From positions 13,479,011-13,543,010 of the forward strand of contig NC_135125.1 of NCBI RefSeq assembly GCF_050908995.1: 64,000 bases of DNA, given 5' to 3'. Positions 1 to 10,240 of this stretch are shown here, piece after piece. The stretch comes from Andrena cerasifolii. Lineage: Eukaryota; Arthropoda; Insecta; Hymenoptera; Andrenidae. The position numbers and the translations under genes were made by a program. Under the pieces are notes generated by a model. It was given only the letters and a program-made list of their open reading frames with translations. It did not search any database and was not told the origin of the DNA. Every line of letters starts with the position of its first letter. The stretch's first letter is position 1.

Positions 1-776
1 AGAAATATCTGTGTAACAAAACTGTTTGTAAATAATCGGAGGAAAGGGCATTAGACTAACTAGCAACTTTGTGTCTTGTGGGAATTAACTCTAAATACTC
101 CATCGAGTGTTTTATCCTGAACGTTTCTTCCACGGCCACCACTCACACGCTTCAACTTACAAACCCCACTGCGACTGTTCGCAGAGAAGCAGACCGCTTT
201 GCTTCTTTACTCAAAGGAAACCTCCCCCGTGTAATCATGCATTGTTGGTCTGATTCTTTACCCTCTTTTTCTTTTACTTTCTTTAATTCTCCGAACGTAT
301 GGATATTTTCTACCAGACACACTTCGCTGCTTCCTTTGTATTTCGTTTTCCGAGTACATTGATGTTCAGTTCTTAAATATGCATCGTGGTGCGCTTGGAT
401 CCTCTCTGGCCTCCCTGTAAAATCTCTCTGGCCTCGTGGTTCTCTCGCCACCATCCATCGCGGCTTCCAAGTGTACATAGACCATGAAAAGCCATAAAGA
501 AAGCATAGAAAACGCTACAGAGAGACTTAACAGGCGAAGCTCAGTTCCGTGTGCGCTCAGAACCATCGGAGCATCCTCCGTTCCCCTAGAAGAACCCGCA
601 TATCTGTCTCTGAAAGGACACCTCGATCCAGTCCTTAGGATCGAGCACTATGGGGGTCCCAGAGGGTGCTCCATGGAATAGCAGCGAGCTCTACGTAGCT
701 CGCCATGAGAACAGACCTCCCAGCGTCCCTGTTAAAGCGTAGCTCGCTGAACCGATTGCTCTTCTGTTCATTGTAG
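1..776 (+). other. last intron (partial) of the raskol/SynGAP-family gene
   Basis: This stretch lies directly upstream of the terminal coding exon and ends in a pyrimidine-rich tract followed by TTCATTGTAG, a good acceptor with AG at 775-776. I see no coding exon in it: the open frames at 69-681 are short, overlap one another on both strands and resemble nothing known. The preceding exon must lie upstream of the window. Confidence 0.7.
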
Positions 777-1047
777 GTTAATCTCCGTGGAGGAGGAGCT
801 GCGCCGCGAGCAACAGAAGATGTCGGCCACGCTGTCGTACAAGCAGCGCGTGATCGACGCGCAGGAGCAGCAAATAGCCGCCCTGGACGCCGCGAACTCG
901 CGTCTGATGACGTCAAACACAAGACTGTTGTCCGCATTGAGCACCCTGAAGCAACGGTACAACGCGAAGACCCAGCTGAGCAGTGAGGCAGCCGCGTTGC
1001 TGCAGAACATCGCCGACATCGGCGAGCTGAAGAGCTCGTCCTGTTGA
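777..1047 (+). CDS. raskol: terminal coding exon of Ras GTPase-activating protein raskol (SynGAP/DAB2IP family)
   Basis: The exon opens after the acceptor AG at 775-776. Its first base completes a split codon, then 89 codons follow to a TGA stop at 1045-1047. The translation reads LISVEEELRREQQKMS, then RVIDAQEQQIAALDAANSRL, and ends GELKSSSC. This matches the C-terminal coiled coil and tail of vertebrate SynGAP and DAB2IP, which from family knowledge carry VEEELKK, IIDAQEKRI, LDAANARLMSAL, LKERY and a tail like GEFRNSSC. These proteins are cytosolic, membrane-associated GAPs that switch off Ras and Rap; the C-terminal coiled coil serves oligomerisation and partner binding. The C2, PH and RasGAP domains must be encoded by exons before the window. 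One extra heptad (TSNTRLL) sits between RLM and SAL compared with the vertebrate pattern as I remember it. The family match is strong; the symbol is by homology to the single Drosophila member. Confidence 0.9.
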
Positions 1048-3900
1048 AGCCTGCCTGGGGACACCGCTATGGACCCTCCCCGCGCAGGAGCAGACCCGGT
1101 GAACCAAGAGGGAACGAAGATGGGCGGAGTCGCGAGATTGGGAATTGCTCTCTGTCGCCCACTGCCTCGAGGTGGCACGGGGTCACCCGAGGATGTCGCT
1201 AGATTGTCGATCGTTGCTAGATCCCCGGCCACGAGCCTGTCGAAGGGGTTCGCGTGATTGGAACATCGAAGGGGACGGGTCTTGGTCTCTCTGGACCATC
1301 CTCTTCCTCGTTGAAAACCCGTGGACCGACCCTCCTCAGGCTCGTTGCTCGAGAGTACCGCGAAACCCACGAACCTCCTCGCGTCAGTGCTAGGTTTGAC
1401 GAACCTAGGTAACCGGGGGGCGCCGTGGACAGAGGGGAGACGCGTTCGTGGGAGAGAACGAGAATCGTGCGAAAATAGAGGCTACCTAGTGATTAGGCAA
1501 ACGGTTTAACTAGATAATTCGCGTCGAATTTCACGCGACATAGCGTTAGGATTATTTGTACCCCCGGGGAGGTTGCGAGGCCTCCCCCAAACCCTGTCGT
1601 TCGCGATCGAAATGGCGAAGCTCTCTAGTTCGAACGTGGACGTCGATCGATCGTGTTCGTCAAGCATTCACCCGGTAACTCTCGTCCCGGTGGCTTTTCT
1701 TCGTTCGACGCGAACGAACGGAAAAGTCGACGCGCAAGTGAGACCTCATGGATGGGTATTTCGGTCGAGTGCGAGGGAAGATGGCCAGGAATCGATAGGA
1801 CGGGCTGGCGAGAGGTCGATCGACTCGTCTGGCGGTGGATGGAACATTGGGAGTACAGTAGACGAGCCGCCGCCAGACGGTGAACGATGTCTGTCCCAGT
1901 TGCTTCGTTTTTACCTCGCGTTCCTTTCGCCTGGGTCGATAGAGATTGGCGAAGTTCGTATCTTGGCGATAATGTTCGGGGTTAAATTTTTTTATCCGTT
2001 TGTACGTACTCTACTCGAGCGGACAGTGAAAAGTTCAGGAGGAAGCGTGTCTCCCGAGCGAACCGTTTCGTCGCAAAAGAGCGTTAATGTTCTGGTCAGT
2101 TGCGTTGTGCGGACACCTTTAAGTGCCATCTAATTGGCCACAGTTTTAACAGTCTTTTACTGGGAAAGGGTTCGCTCGAGACGCACGGTTCTTTTGGGTA
2201 CTCTTCGCGAGCTTCTTGGCGAAGGTGAGCTTGGCGACAAATTTTTGTATCAGGTCCCCAGCGATCTACACTTGCTGATTCGTCCGCGAAAGCCACGACC
2301 ATTACCGGTTTCTTTTATACACCCTACACTTCGACGCACAACAGCATGCACCGTACTTGTCTAGAAGACTATGCATTATATATCGTATCGGCGTTCGTCA
2401 CAGCGACGCGTAACAGCAACCTTAAGCACCGCGAGCCGTACTTCAGGATACCTTGTACATGCGTGTATATTTTTCTAGTTTCCTCTCGAAGAATTCCTTC
2501 ATTTACACGAGACCTACGGAACCATCCATATAGCAGATTTTTCATTTCTTTTTTTTTTAAAAGAACATACTCCCATCGTCGTCCTTACCTCGGACCATTC
2601 GCGACATTCGTTGCGCGAGAAAGAAATGCGAAAAGGGGACGATTTGAAATATCCACGGCGAGAAACACCCCCCCCCCCCCTCCCGAACGAGGTACTCGAG
2701 TTCAGTTGGCAGACCTGCCAGAGGAAGCTTGCACGTTTGCTTGATCCAAACACCGATTCTTACTCTAAGCGACAATATTTATTTAGTAGTTTCTACCAAA
2801 GATGATGAAGTGGTTTTCATTGTAAAAAGGGAGCGCCGAGATTTGTGTAAGATATATATGTATAAATATGTATTTCGTTTCGTCGACGCGTGCCGCGCTG
2901 TTTCCACGCGATGGAACTCGGAATACGGTGACGGCGGAGAAGAGGAGGGGCGTTGCGCGCGACGCGAGAAGCTCGCGACACTCGAGCATCGAGATATTTC
3001 TTAGCCGCGCGCGGATTTTCTTTCTTTTTAATTTCTTTCTTAATTAGTCCCGCACAGCCAAACGCGTCATGCATGAAAGTTGGACAACACTATTGACCGC
3101 GTCTCGTCTCCGCTCGCGAGCGTTAGTGTGTTACGTTTCTGTTTCTTTTCCCTTTTTTTTTCTTTTCTTTATTCGTTTGTTTCTTTTTTACATCACAGCA
3201 AAAGCAGCGTTCGATTGCAACCGTTGTGCAGCGAGAAAGAGTGAGAGAAAGGAGAATCGAGCGAACGAGATTGCGCGCGGGCGTCTTAAGTGAGAGAACA
3301 TGTGCGCGTGTGCATGTTCGTGCGCGTGTGTATGCATGAACGGATGAGACGAGTGAGAGGAGATTACAAATCCAGTCTAATCTCATTCGGAGGAAAAAAA
3401 AGTATTATTCTCGTCGGACCTTGTATCATAGCTTATTATCGATCGTCAGTGAGAGCGTTTTAATTTTCTCGCCTTCCGTCGATTATTTTTGTATAGAGAT
3501 ATATATATATGTGCATGTATACATCTTCCCTGTTTCTTTCACACACACACACCCCACTCCCGTTCCTGTCCCCCCCCCAACTCCAGTTGATCATCATCCA
3601 TTTCCCATCTTTTTTGTACTTTCTTTAACACGATCTTTGAAGCTGTTTTCAATCGTCGAGTGTTTGCACAATGAAATTAATATATTTAACGGTATCCCAC
3701 CCCCTACCCCCTCCGGCCCACTCTTGTTGGACGATGTAATCGATAATGGATAAATAATCTATTTAAAATGACTCGAATAGCGTGTACATTGCTAAGTTTT
3801 TTGGTATATTCGTTTCTGCAATACATCATCTGTATTTAAGCGTATAGCATCTACTAGTAACAGTACATGAACAAATAAATATGATTAGACATATTACGTA
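1048..3900 (+). other. raskol: probable 3' untranslated region of raskol
   Basis: After the stop codon no further coding pattern is seen. The sequence is first moderately G+C-rich and then increasingly A+T-rich, with a poly-C tract at 2667-2680, long T runs, a CA/TG-rich stretch at 3300-3335 and a short CA run near 3541. An AATAAA hexamer at 3874-3879, followed by a T/GT-rich stretch at 3904-3918, is the best cleavage signal. A second AATAAA at 3983-3988 is an alternative. A 3' UTR of about 2.8 kb is long but common for insect genes expressed in neurons. The open frame at 1573-2133 starts without ATG and has no recognisable domain. Confidence 0.55.
3874..3879 (+). promoter_or_regulatory. candidate polyadenylation signal AATAAA
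   Basis: A canonical hexamer in an A+T-rich context with T/GT-rich sequence 25-40 bases downstream. It is the first convincing signal after the raskol stop codon. AATAAA at 3983-3988 is the fallback. Confidence 0.45.
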
Positions 3901-4194
3901 TACATTTGTTTTTTCCTTTGCGAGACCCAAAAGCATTCTGTTCAGATTCGAATGTGTAAATGCACCTGAGTAAGTTCCAAATAATAAATAATGAAACAAG
4001 TAATTAATTATGACGAAAGTTATTGCAAATGTATAACTAAGTAGTTGCGAGTTTATATTTTAAGACCTAATTCCGAAAGCGCTGAAACGACTCTTAGAAA
4101 GTGCATAATTAACGAAGAACCAGAGTATAAAAATAAACCCCATTAATTGATTAATTGTAAAGAATTATGCTACACATTGAATCTTCTTCTTTCG

Positions 4195-6640
4195 AATGAA
4201 ACCTCTCCCAGGCCAAAATCTGCTCATATATCTGCGCCTCTTTTTTGCAACTTTAAGGCGATGCCTTTGATGCTGAAATTTAGTATACCTCTTTCCACTG
4301 CATGTTCTCCTGATATATTGGCCAAAAACTGGCAAAAATTTTCAGAACGCCCAAAAATTGGGCTATGTACTAGGAGAACATGATGTCGAAAGAGGTGGCA
4401 CTAAGTAAAGTCTTCGGAGAGAGAATCGAGGATGCCTTCGAAGCTGAAATTCAGAATACCTCTTTTCGCTTCATGTTCTCCTGATACCTGGGCCAAAATC
4501 TGGCAAAACTTTTCAGAATGCACAAAATTGGGCTATGTACTAGGAGAACATGATGTCGAAAGAGGTGGCACTAAGTAAAGTCTTCGGAGAGAGAATCGAG
4601 GATGCCTTCGAAGCTGAAATTCAGAATACCTCTTTTCGCTTCATGTTCTCCTGATACCTGGGCCAAAATCTGGCAAAACTTTTCAGAATGCACAAAATTG
4701 GGCTATGTACTAGGAGAACATGATGTCGAAAGAGGTGGCACTAAGTGAAGTCTTCGGAGAGAGAATCGAGGATGCCTTCGAAGCTGAAATTCAGAATACC
4801 TCTTTTCGCTTCATGTTCTCCTGATACCTGGGCCAACATCTGGCAAAAATTTTCAGAATGCACAAAATTGGGCTTTGTAACAGGAGCACATGATGTCGAA
4901 AGAGGTGGCACTAAGTAAAGTCTTCGGAGAGAGAATCGAGGATGCCTTCGAAGCTGAAATTCAGAATACCTCTTTTCGCTTCATGTTCTCCTGATACCTG
5001 GGCCAAAATCTGGCAAAACTTTTCAGAATGCACAAAATTGGGCTATGTACTAGGAGAACATGATGTCGAAAGAGGTGGCACTAAGTAAAGTCTTCGGAGA
5101 GAGAATCGAGGATGCCTTCGAAGCTGAAATTCAGAATACCTCTTTTCGCTTCATGTTCTCCTGATACCTGGGCCAAAATCTGGCAAAACTTTTCAGAATG
5201 CACAAAATTGGGCTATGTACTAGGAGAACATGATGTCGAAAGAGGTGGCACTAAGTAAAGTCTTCGGAGAGAGAATCGAGGATGCCTTCGAAGCTGAAAT
5301 TCAGAATACCTCTTTTCGCTTCATGTTCTCCTGATACCTGGGCCAAAATCTGGCAAAACTTTTCAGAATGCACAAAATTGGGCTATGTACTAGGAGAACA
5401 TGATGTCGAAAGAGGTGGCACTAAGTAAAGTCTTCGGAGAGAGAATCGAGGATGCCTTCGAAGCTGAAATTCAGAATACCTCTTTTCGCTTCATGTTCTC
5501 CTGATACCTGGGCCAAAATCTGGCAAAACTTTTCAGAATGCACAAAATTGGGCTATGTACTAGGAGAACATGATGTCGAAAGAGGTGGCACTAAGTAAAG
5601 TCTTCGGAGAGAGAATCGAGGATGCCTTCGAAGCTGAAATTCAGAATACCTCTTTTCGCTTCATGTTCTCCTGATACCTGGGCCAAAATCTGGCAAAACT
5701 TTTCAGAATGCACAAAATTGGGCTATGTACTAGGAGAACATGATGTCGAAAGAGGTGGCACTAAGTAAAGTCTTCGGAGAGAGAATCGAGGATGCCTTCG
5801 AAGCTGAAATTCAGAATACCTCTTTTCGCTTCATGTTCTCCTGATACCTGGGCCAAAATCTGGCGAAAATTTTCAGAATGCACAAAATTGGGCTATGTAC
5901 TAGGAGAACATGATGTCGAAAGAGGTGGCACTAAGTAAATTCTTCGGAGAGAGAATCGAGGATGCCTTCGAAGCTGAAATTCAGAATACCTCTTTTCGCT
6001 TCATGTTCTCCTGATACCTGGGCCAACATCTGGCAAAAATTTTCAGAATGCACAAAATTGGGCTATGTACTAGGAGAACATGATGTCGAAAGAGGTGGCA
6101 CTAAGTAAAGTCTTCGGAGAGAGAATCGAGGATGCCTTCGAAGCTGAAATTCAGAATACCTCTTTTCGCTTCATGTTCTCCTGATACCTGGGCCAAACTC
6201 TGGCAAAAATTTTCAGAATGCACAAAATTGGGCTTTGTAACAGGAGAACATGATGTCGAAAGAGGTGGCACTAAGTAACGTCTTTGGAGAGAGAATCGAG
6301 GATGCCTTCGAAGCTGAAATTCAGAATACCTCTTTTCGCTTCATATTCTCCTGATACATGGGCCAAAATCTGGCAAAAATTTTCAGAATGCACAAAATTG
6401 GGCTATGTACTAGGAGAACATGATGTCGAAAGAGGTGGCACTAAGTAACGTCTTCGGAGAGAGAATCGAGGAGGCCTTCGAAGCTGAAATTCAGAATACC
6501 TCTTTTCGCTTCATGTTCTCCTGATACCTGGGCCAAAATCTGGCAAAAATATTCAGATATCTCTAAAATCAGGCTTCGTAACAGGATAACATGACGTGGA
6601 AAGAGGTAGCGCAAAGTAATGTCTCTAAGAGAAGCCTTGA
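4195..6640. repeat. 170-bp tandem satellite array with an internal inverted repeat in each unit
   Basis: The phrase TCTTCGGAGAGAGAATCGAG recurs at 4411, 4581, 4751, 4921, 5091, 5261, 5431, 5601, 5771, 5941, 6111, 6281 (one change) and 6451, an exact 170-base step. That gives thirteen units plus degraded partial units at 4195-4410 and 6621-6640. Inner units are nearly identical while both edges are diverged, as expected for unequal exchange. A few units (for example those ending near 4920 and 6280) carry a variant GGCTTTGTAACAGGAG instead of GGCTATGTACTAGGAG. Within each unit two ~29-base arms (for example 4458-4486 and 4538-4566, matching at about 23 of 29 positions) can pair around a 51-base loop. 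The short open frames inside it are not genes. Confidence 0.97.
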
Positions 6641-7651
6641 ACGAAAGTCGATAGAGTTTGAGAGTAGTGAATGGCATATTTAAAGTAGTGCATTAATGCG
6701 AAGATTTTTAAAACCACTCTGCGTGGAAGGATCATTTTAAGTGTTCTTTTTAGCATGTCTTTTATATGTGATTTGGAATAGGAAGGAGTAAGTAGTGCTC
6801 GTTAAATAAAAAAGACTCTTTTACCACTTAACTGCAATTTATTCAAATAAGTGAAATGCAATACAATGAAATGTTACAAGTGTAACTGGGTTAGGTCTAG
6901 GTTAGGGGAGGGTTAGGGGTATCCGTCAGGGATTTCTCCACGTAAAAAAAAAAAAAAAAGGTCTGGGTTAGGTCTGGGTTCGGTTGAAGCAGTATCTTGT
7001 GCAAATTTCATATCAATGAACCCAGTCGAAAATGCAGCCGGTTTAACTTCTTTTATGTAAAAATTCCTTACCTGTAAAGCAGAAATATACACGATTAATA
7101 ATCGCTCTAGTTACAGTATGTGAGATTAGTTACATCGCATCGGCACACTCTAAACTCTAAACATGTCACACATGTACAAGCACGCACACGCACAGCATTT
7201 CAACAGATTTCAGAATAGGTAATCACGCGCATCCAGCCTGCGCATTTTCACTAGCCCAATTCAACATTCAATACAATTTTGTATATATAATGTTTGTTGA
7301 TAACTGCTTTCTGTAGGGGACGTGTAATAAGTGTATTTCATGTTCTGTTTCGGTGCTTTGCTAGTAAAAAAATGTCTAACCTAACAAATTTCATTTTCTG
7401 GGGACATTCCCTCATCTATTTTCCCTTTTCACTTAGAATTCCTTACTACTAACGTAGAATATTGTAGCATAAGCACATTTCAAGTAATTAAAATGTACAA
7501 TGAATTTTCTACGTTTACAGTACCAGCCGACTTTCCGTTTAAATTTTTATAAGTATAACGGAACAGCTGAGAATTTCTTTCCTTATTCAGAATAGAATAC
7601 AGAAATAGCAAACAGCTCCCTCTCGCGTTCACCGGGTAATCATCGATCTAT
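6641..7651. other. A+T-rich intergenic stretch with degenerate TTAGG-like words
   Basis: No gene is seen. At 6898-6985 several GGTTAGG/GGGTTAGG words occur around an A16-type run. They resemble degenerate insect telomere-type TTAGG units but are too irregular to call a telomeric array. The rest is unique-looking A+T-rich sequence. Confidence 0.5.
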
Positions 7652-7724
7652 CGGTATTACCATTTCTGTGCAGAAAAAAATGCTGTAATACCGACCTGCC
7701 GAATCGGCCAGGTCACGTGACCTG
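7652..7724. repeat. adjacent hairpin and perfect palindrome
   Basis: CGGTATTAC at 7652-7660 pairs with GTAATACCG at 7685-7693, and CATTTCTG/CAGAAAAAAATG lies inside it. Immediately after comes an imperfect dyad (GACCTG..CAGGTC, about 7693-7714). The perfect 16-base palindrome CAGGTCACGTGACCTG at 7709-7724 is centred on a CACGTG E-box. It may be a degraded transposon end or a protein-binding dyad; the sequence alone does not decide. Confidence 0.55.
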
Positions 7725-7924
7725 TCTACCCCCTTAAACACCGTTTTATAGGATCACAACAAAACAAGAGCACATACGCCTTTTAATCCAGCTGTCCTAC
7801 ACGGGTTTATTTAACCCAAAACAAATTTATTTAACATAGAAATTTATATAAACAGCAACATTATTTGAGGAAGACATGCCTTCATGAAGAAACGTGGAAT
7901 ACCTCGCCAAGGACGTACAGAGTT

Positions 7925-8124
7925 CAAAACCATCGAAGAAATCGACGAAATGAAATAAATCATGCAAAACCATCTAAGAAATGCATGGAATAGAATAAAT
8001 CATGAAAACCCATCATAGAGATACATAAAGGAGACGAGAGACTGAAAACATCGATAAGATGCATGACAGGGAAAGAGTCACGTAAAACCATCGAAGAAAT
8101 ACCTACCTGAAAGAGAATAAAATT
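7925..8124. repeat. degenerate 40-bp minisatellite, five units
   Basis: The word AAAACCATCGAAGAAAT and its variants start near 7925, 7965, 8005, 8045 and 8084, a period of 40 bases. Units are strongly diverged, so the array is old. The open frames are broken and no protein is suggested. Confidence 0.7.
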
Positions 8125-9073
8125 CTGATTAGATATCTAGGCCGAACCAAACTCACACTAGATTGGTTAAACAGTGCATTAGAAATTTTCGGGAATATCA
8201 GTAACAGCGTGAATTTTTAATACTTTTCGGCGTACGATACGTGAAAGGGTTCTACTACACGCGAAATACTAATAAACAATGTCGTCTTGCAATTTATAGC
8301 TTGCACGGGCTTTGAAGAAATACCATTTTTGTGCGCCATAGCGCCTTGATCCCCAAAATGGATTTTCGGAGAGAAATCTGCGTGAGTCGTTGACAAACCG
8401 GGCTAAAGCATAACGTAGAGCCAACCCTCTATGTCAAACTCTGTCTAAACAAGTATACAAGTGCGACACCTTTCAGCATTTCAACACATTTCAGAGTAGT
8501 TGCTGAATTGGACGCTGTTCATGAGCAGATGCTACTAACTACATTCAGACCTCAAATTATGGGTCGGTAATACAGTTTGGGTGGCGACACGAACATCCAT
8601 AAGGTGATAGGTCTATCCTATACCTCGTCTATGGCGCTAGAACTGTATCAAACGTCGGTTTTGTAGGCATCTTCACTGTACAAACACTGTACGAATTAAA
8701 AATAAATATAAACAGGATTTATAGGATCGAAGCATTTGTTCGTTGCACTTTCTAACTCAAAATACGCAATGAAACGCTTGAACGGTAATGCGTGGAAAAT
8801 ACACAAGAACATTGCGACAAAAAAAGTAGAAAGAAACTGTGTGATAGATGTGAAAAGATACGGGGACCACGTGGAAAGCAAGGAGGAAATAGATAACGTA
8901 AAGAATGTGAAATGTGTGGATAGTGTCGGAAATGTTAGATATACGAGGTATGTGAAAAACCGATGTAGGAAAAGTTTCGTGTATTTGGAATGTGAGTAAA
9001 ATGTATAGTGTTTCAGAAACACGGGATATCTATATACATTAGAATATCTGGAGCATGTGGGACATAATTGATA
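8125..9073. other. intergenic stretch, no feature recognised
   Basis: A+T-rich sequence without splice-consistent coding signal. A 151-codon frame on the minus strand (8696-9151) and an 87-codon frame on the plus strand (8736-8999) overlap each other. The former has low-complexity F/T/L/S composition and runs into the Helitron-like element, so neither is called a gene. Confidence 0.5.
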
Positions 9074-9276
9074 TCTTAATATATAAAGCAGAAAATGTTT
9101 GCGCGTTTGTCTGTCGCTTAAAGACTTTCGAACGGTAAACTCTGGGGTCACGAAATGTGTCTCAGCTCATTATGCCTAGCTAATCCAGATGAATGTTACT
9201 TTCACAAAAAAATTAAATCAATTTTTTTTATAAAAACAGAATCTAAATTTCGGGCGAAGCCGAGTAGTAAAGCTAG
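9074..9276 (+). mobile_element. Helitron-like non-autonomous element
   Basis: The element starts with TC after an A (TCTTAATATATAAAGC) and contains the phrase GTTTGTCTGTCGCTT. It ends with CTAG followed by T at 9273-9277. A short GC hairpin (CGGGCGAAGCCG, 9251-9262) lies about ten bases before the end. TC at the 5' end, a hairpin before CTRR at the 3' end, insertion between A and T, and no inverted repeats or target duplication are the marks of Helitrons. The same kind of start (alternating TA then GTTTGTCTGTC) and end (GGGCGAAGCCG..AGCTAGT) is familiar from insect Helitron families. There is no coding capacity at 203 bp. Confidence 0.55.
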
Positions 9277-9913
9277 TATGGGATATGTAAAATGTAGTAT
9301 TTTTAACTGTTTACCCGTTAGCCTCACCATATTTAGGGGCGAGGTCGAGAGCGGATGGCCCCACGCTGTCCCGTCTTCGAGGGTTTTTTGACTGGAACTA
9401 AGCCTGCGTGCGGGCCTGATAAGAGGGTGCAGGAGACTAAACAGTCCTGGCGACCGGCGATGGCTGGTGACCTATTTAGGTCTCCTATTCAGCTATCGAG
9501 TGTTGCGAGATTAATTGTTTAGAGAGAGAAATAGAGTGTGGGAATGGCAAGCGGCCCGACGCTGTATTCTAAATAAGGACTTTGTTCCTGAAGTGGGGAA
9601 GACTATGTCTTTTGGTAAGAGGACTGTGATGAATGATGAAGCACACGGCTTTTACCCCAGAACTGTCCTGGAGCGAGCTTCTTTGCCACCCTTATAAAGT
9701 CGTTTCTAACATACCCACGATATGTAGGGGAAAGGTGTCTGAAAAGATCCCCTTAAGGCGTAATTCATATAAAAAAATAAAAAAGCATATTATTTAAATA
9801 AAAGTAAAGCAGTTTTTGTAAGATAGTTTATCTACCTTATTATTGGCTTATATCAAATTTAGCTACCTGATCGATTATATTTTTTATTTGCATTTTTTTG
9901 AAGGCATACTAAA
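9277..9913. other. intergenic stretch with small open frames of unknown origin
   Basis: The part 9320-9700 is more G+C-rich than its surroundings and contains a 60-codon open frame (9515-9697). It could be a fragment of an unrecognised repeat or pseudogene, but I recognise no domain, splice site pair or terminal repeat. Confidence 0.35.
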
Positions 9914-9995
9914 GGATCATTTTGTACACCTATCTGTATAAAATGATCCCTACGAGGGATCCCTAGAAAAATTACCTCTAGGATCATTTTATACC
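9914..9995. repeat. hairpin with repeated GGATCATTTTRTAC words
   Basis: GGATCATTTTGTACA at 9914-9928 pairs with TGTATAAAATGATCC at 9935-9949 (one mismatch, 6-base loop). A third copy, GGATCATTTTATACC, follows at 9981-9995, and a shorter copy, GGGATCATTTTAC, is at 10228-10240. The 10-base palindrome AGGGATCCCT lies between at 9955-9964. This clustering of one word in both orientations suggests a small fold-back element or a recognition-site array. Confidence 0.6.
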
Positions 9996-10240
9996 TACTG
10001 ATACTAAATAAGACGAACATTAAAAAGCACTGACTTATTTAAATAAGAACAGAAATTAAACTGAGTCGCCAAATATGCGAACATAATAAATTGAAAGAAT
10101 TTTTTAAAAAATCAAATCTTAGATAATTTTTGGTACGTAATCAACGAAGAGAAATATATAAAATCAACTAACAAACATAAGAAAATGGGATCAGCTTCGC
10201 AGACTCAAATTTGTTCACGCACCCCCTGGGATCATTTTAC

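Noticed and set aside
1573..2133. 186-codon frame in the raskol 3' UTR
   Set aside because: It has a non-ATG start and no domain, and it lies after a well-supported stop codon.
4195..6640. CRISPR-like array because of regular spacing
   Set aside because: The whole 170-base unit is repeated without unique spacers, and the genome is animal.
6898..6985. possible telomeric TTAGG array
   Set aside because: Only a few irregular GTTAGG words; no regular pentamer repeat.
8696..9151. 151-codon minus-strand frame
   Set aside because: It is low-complexity and starts within the Helitron-like element.
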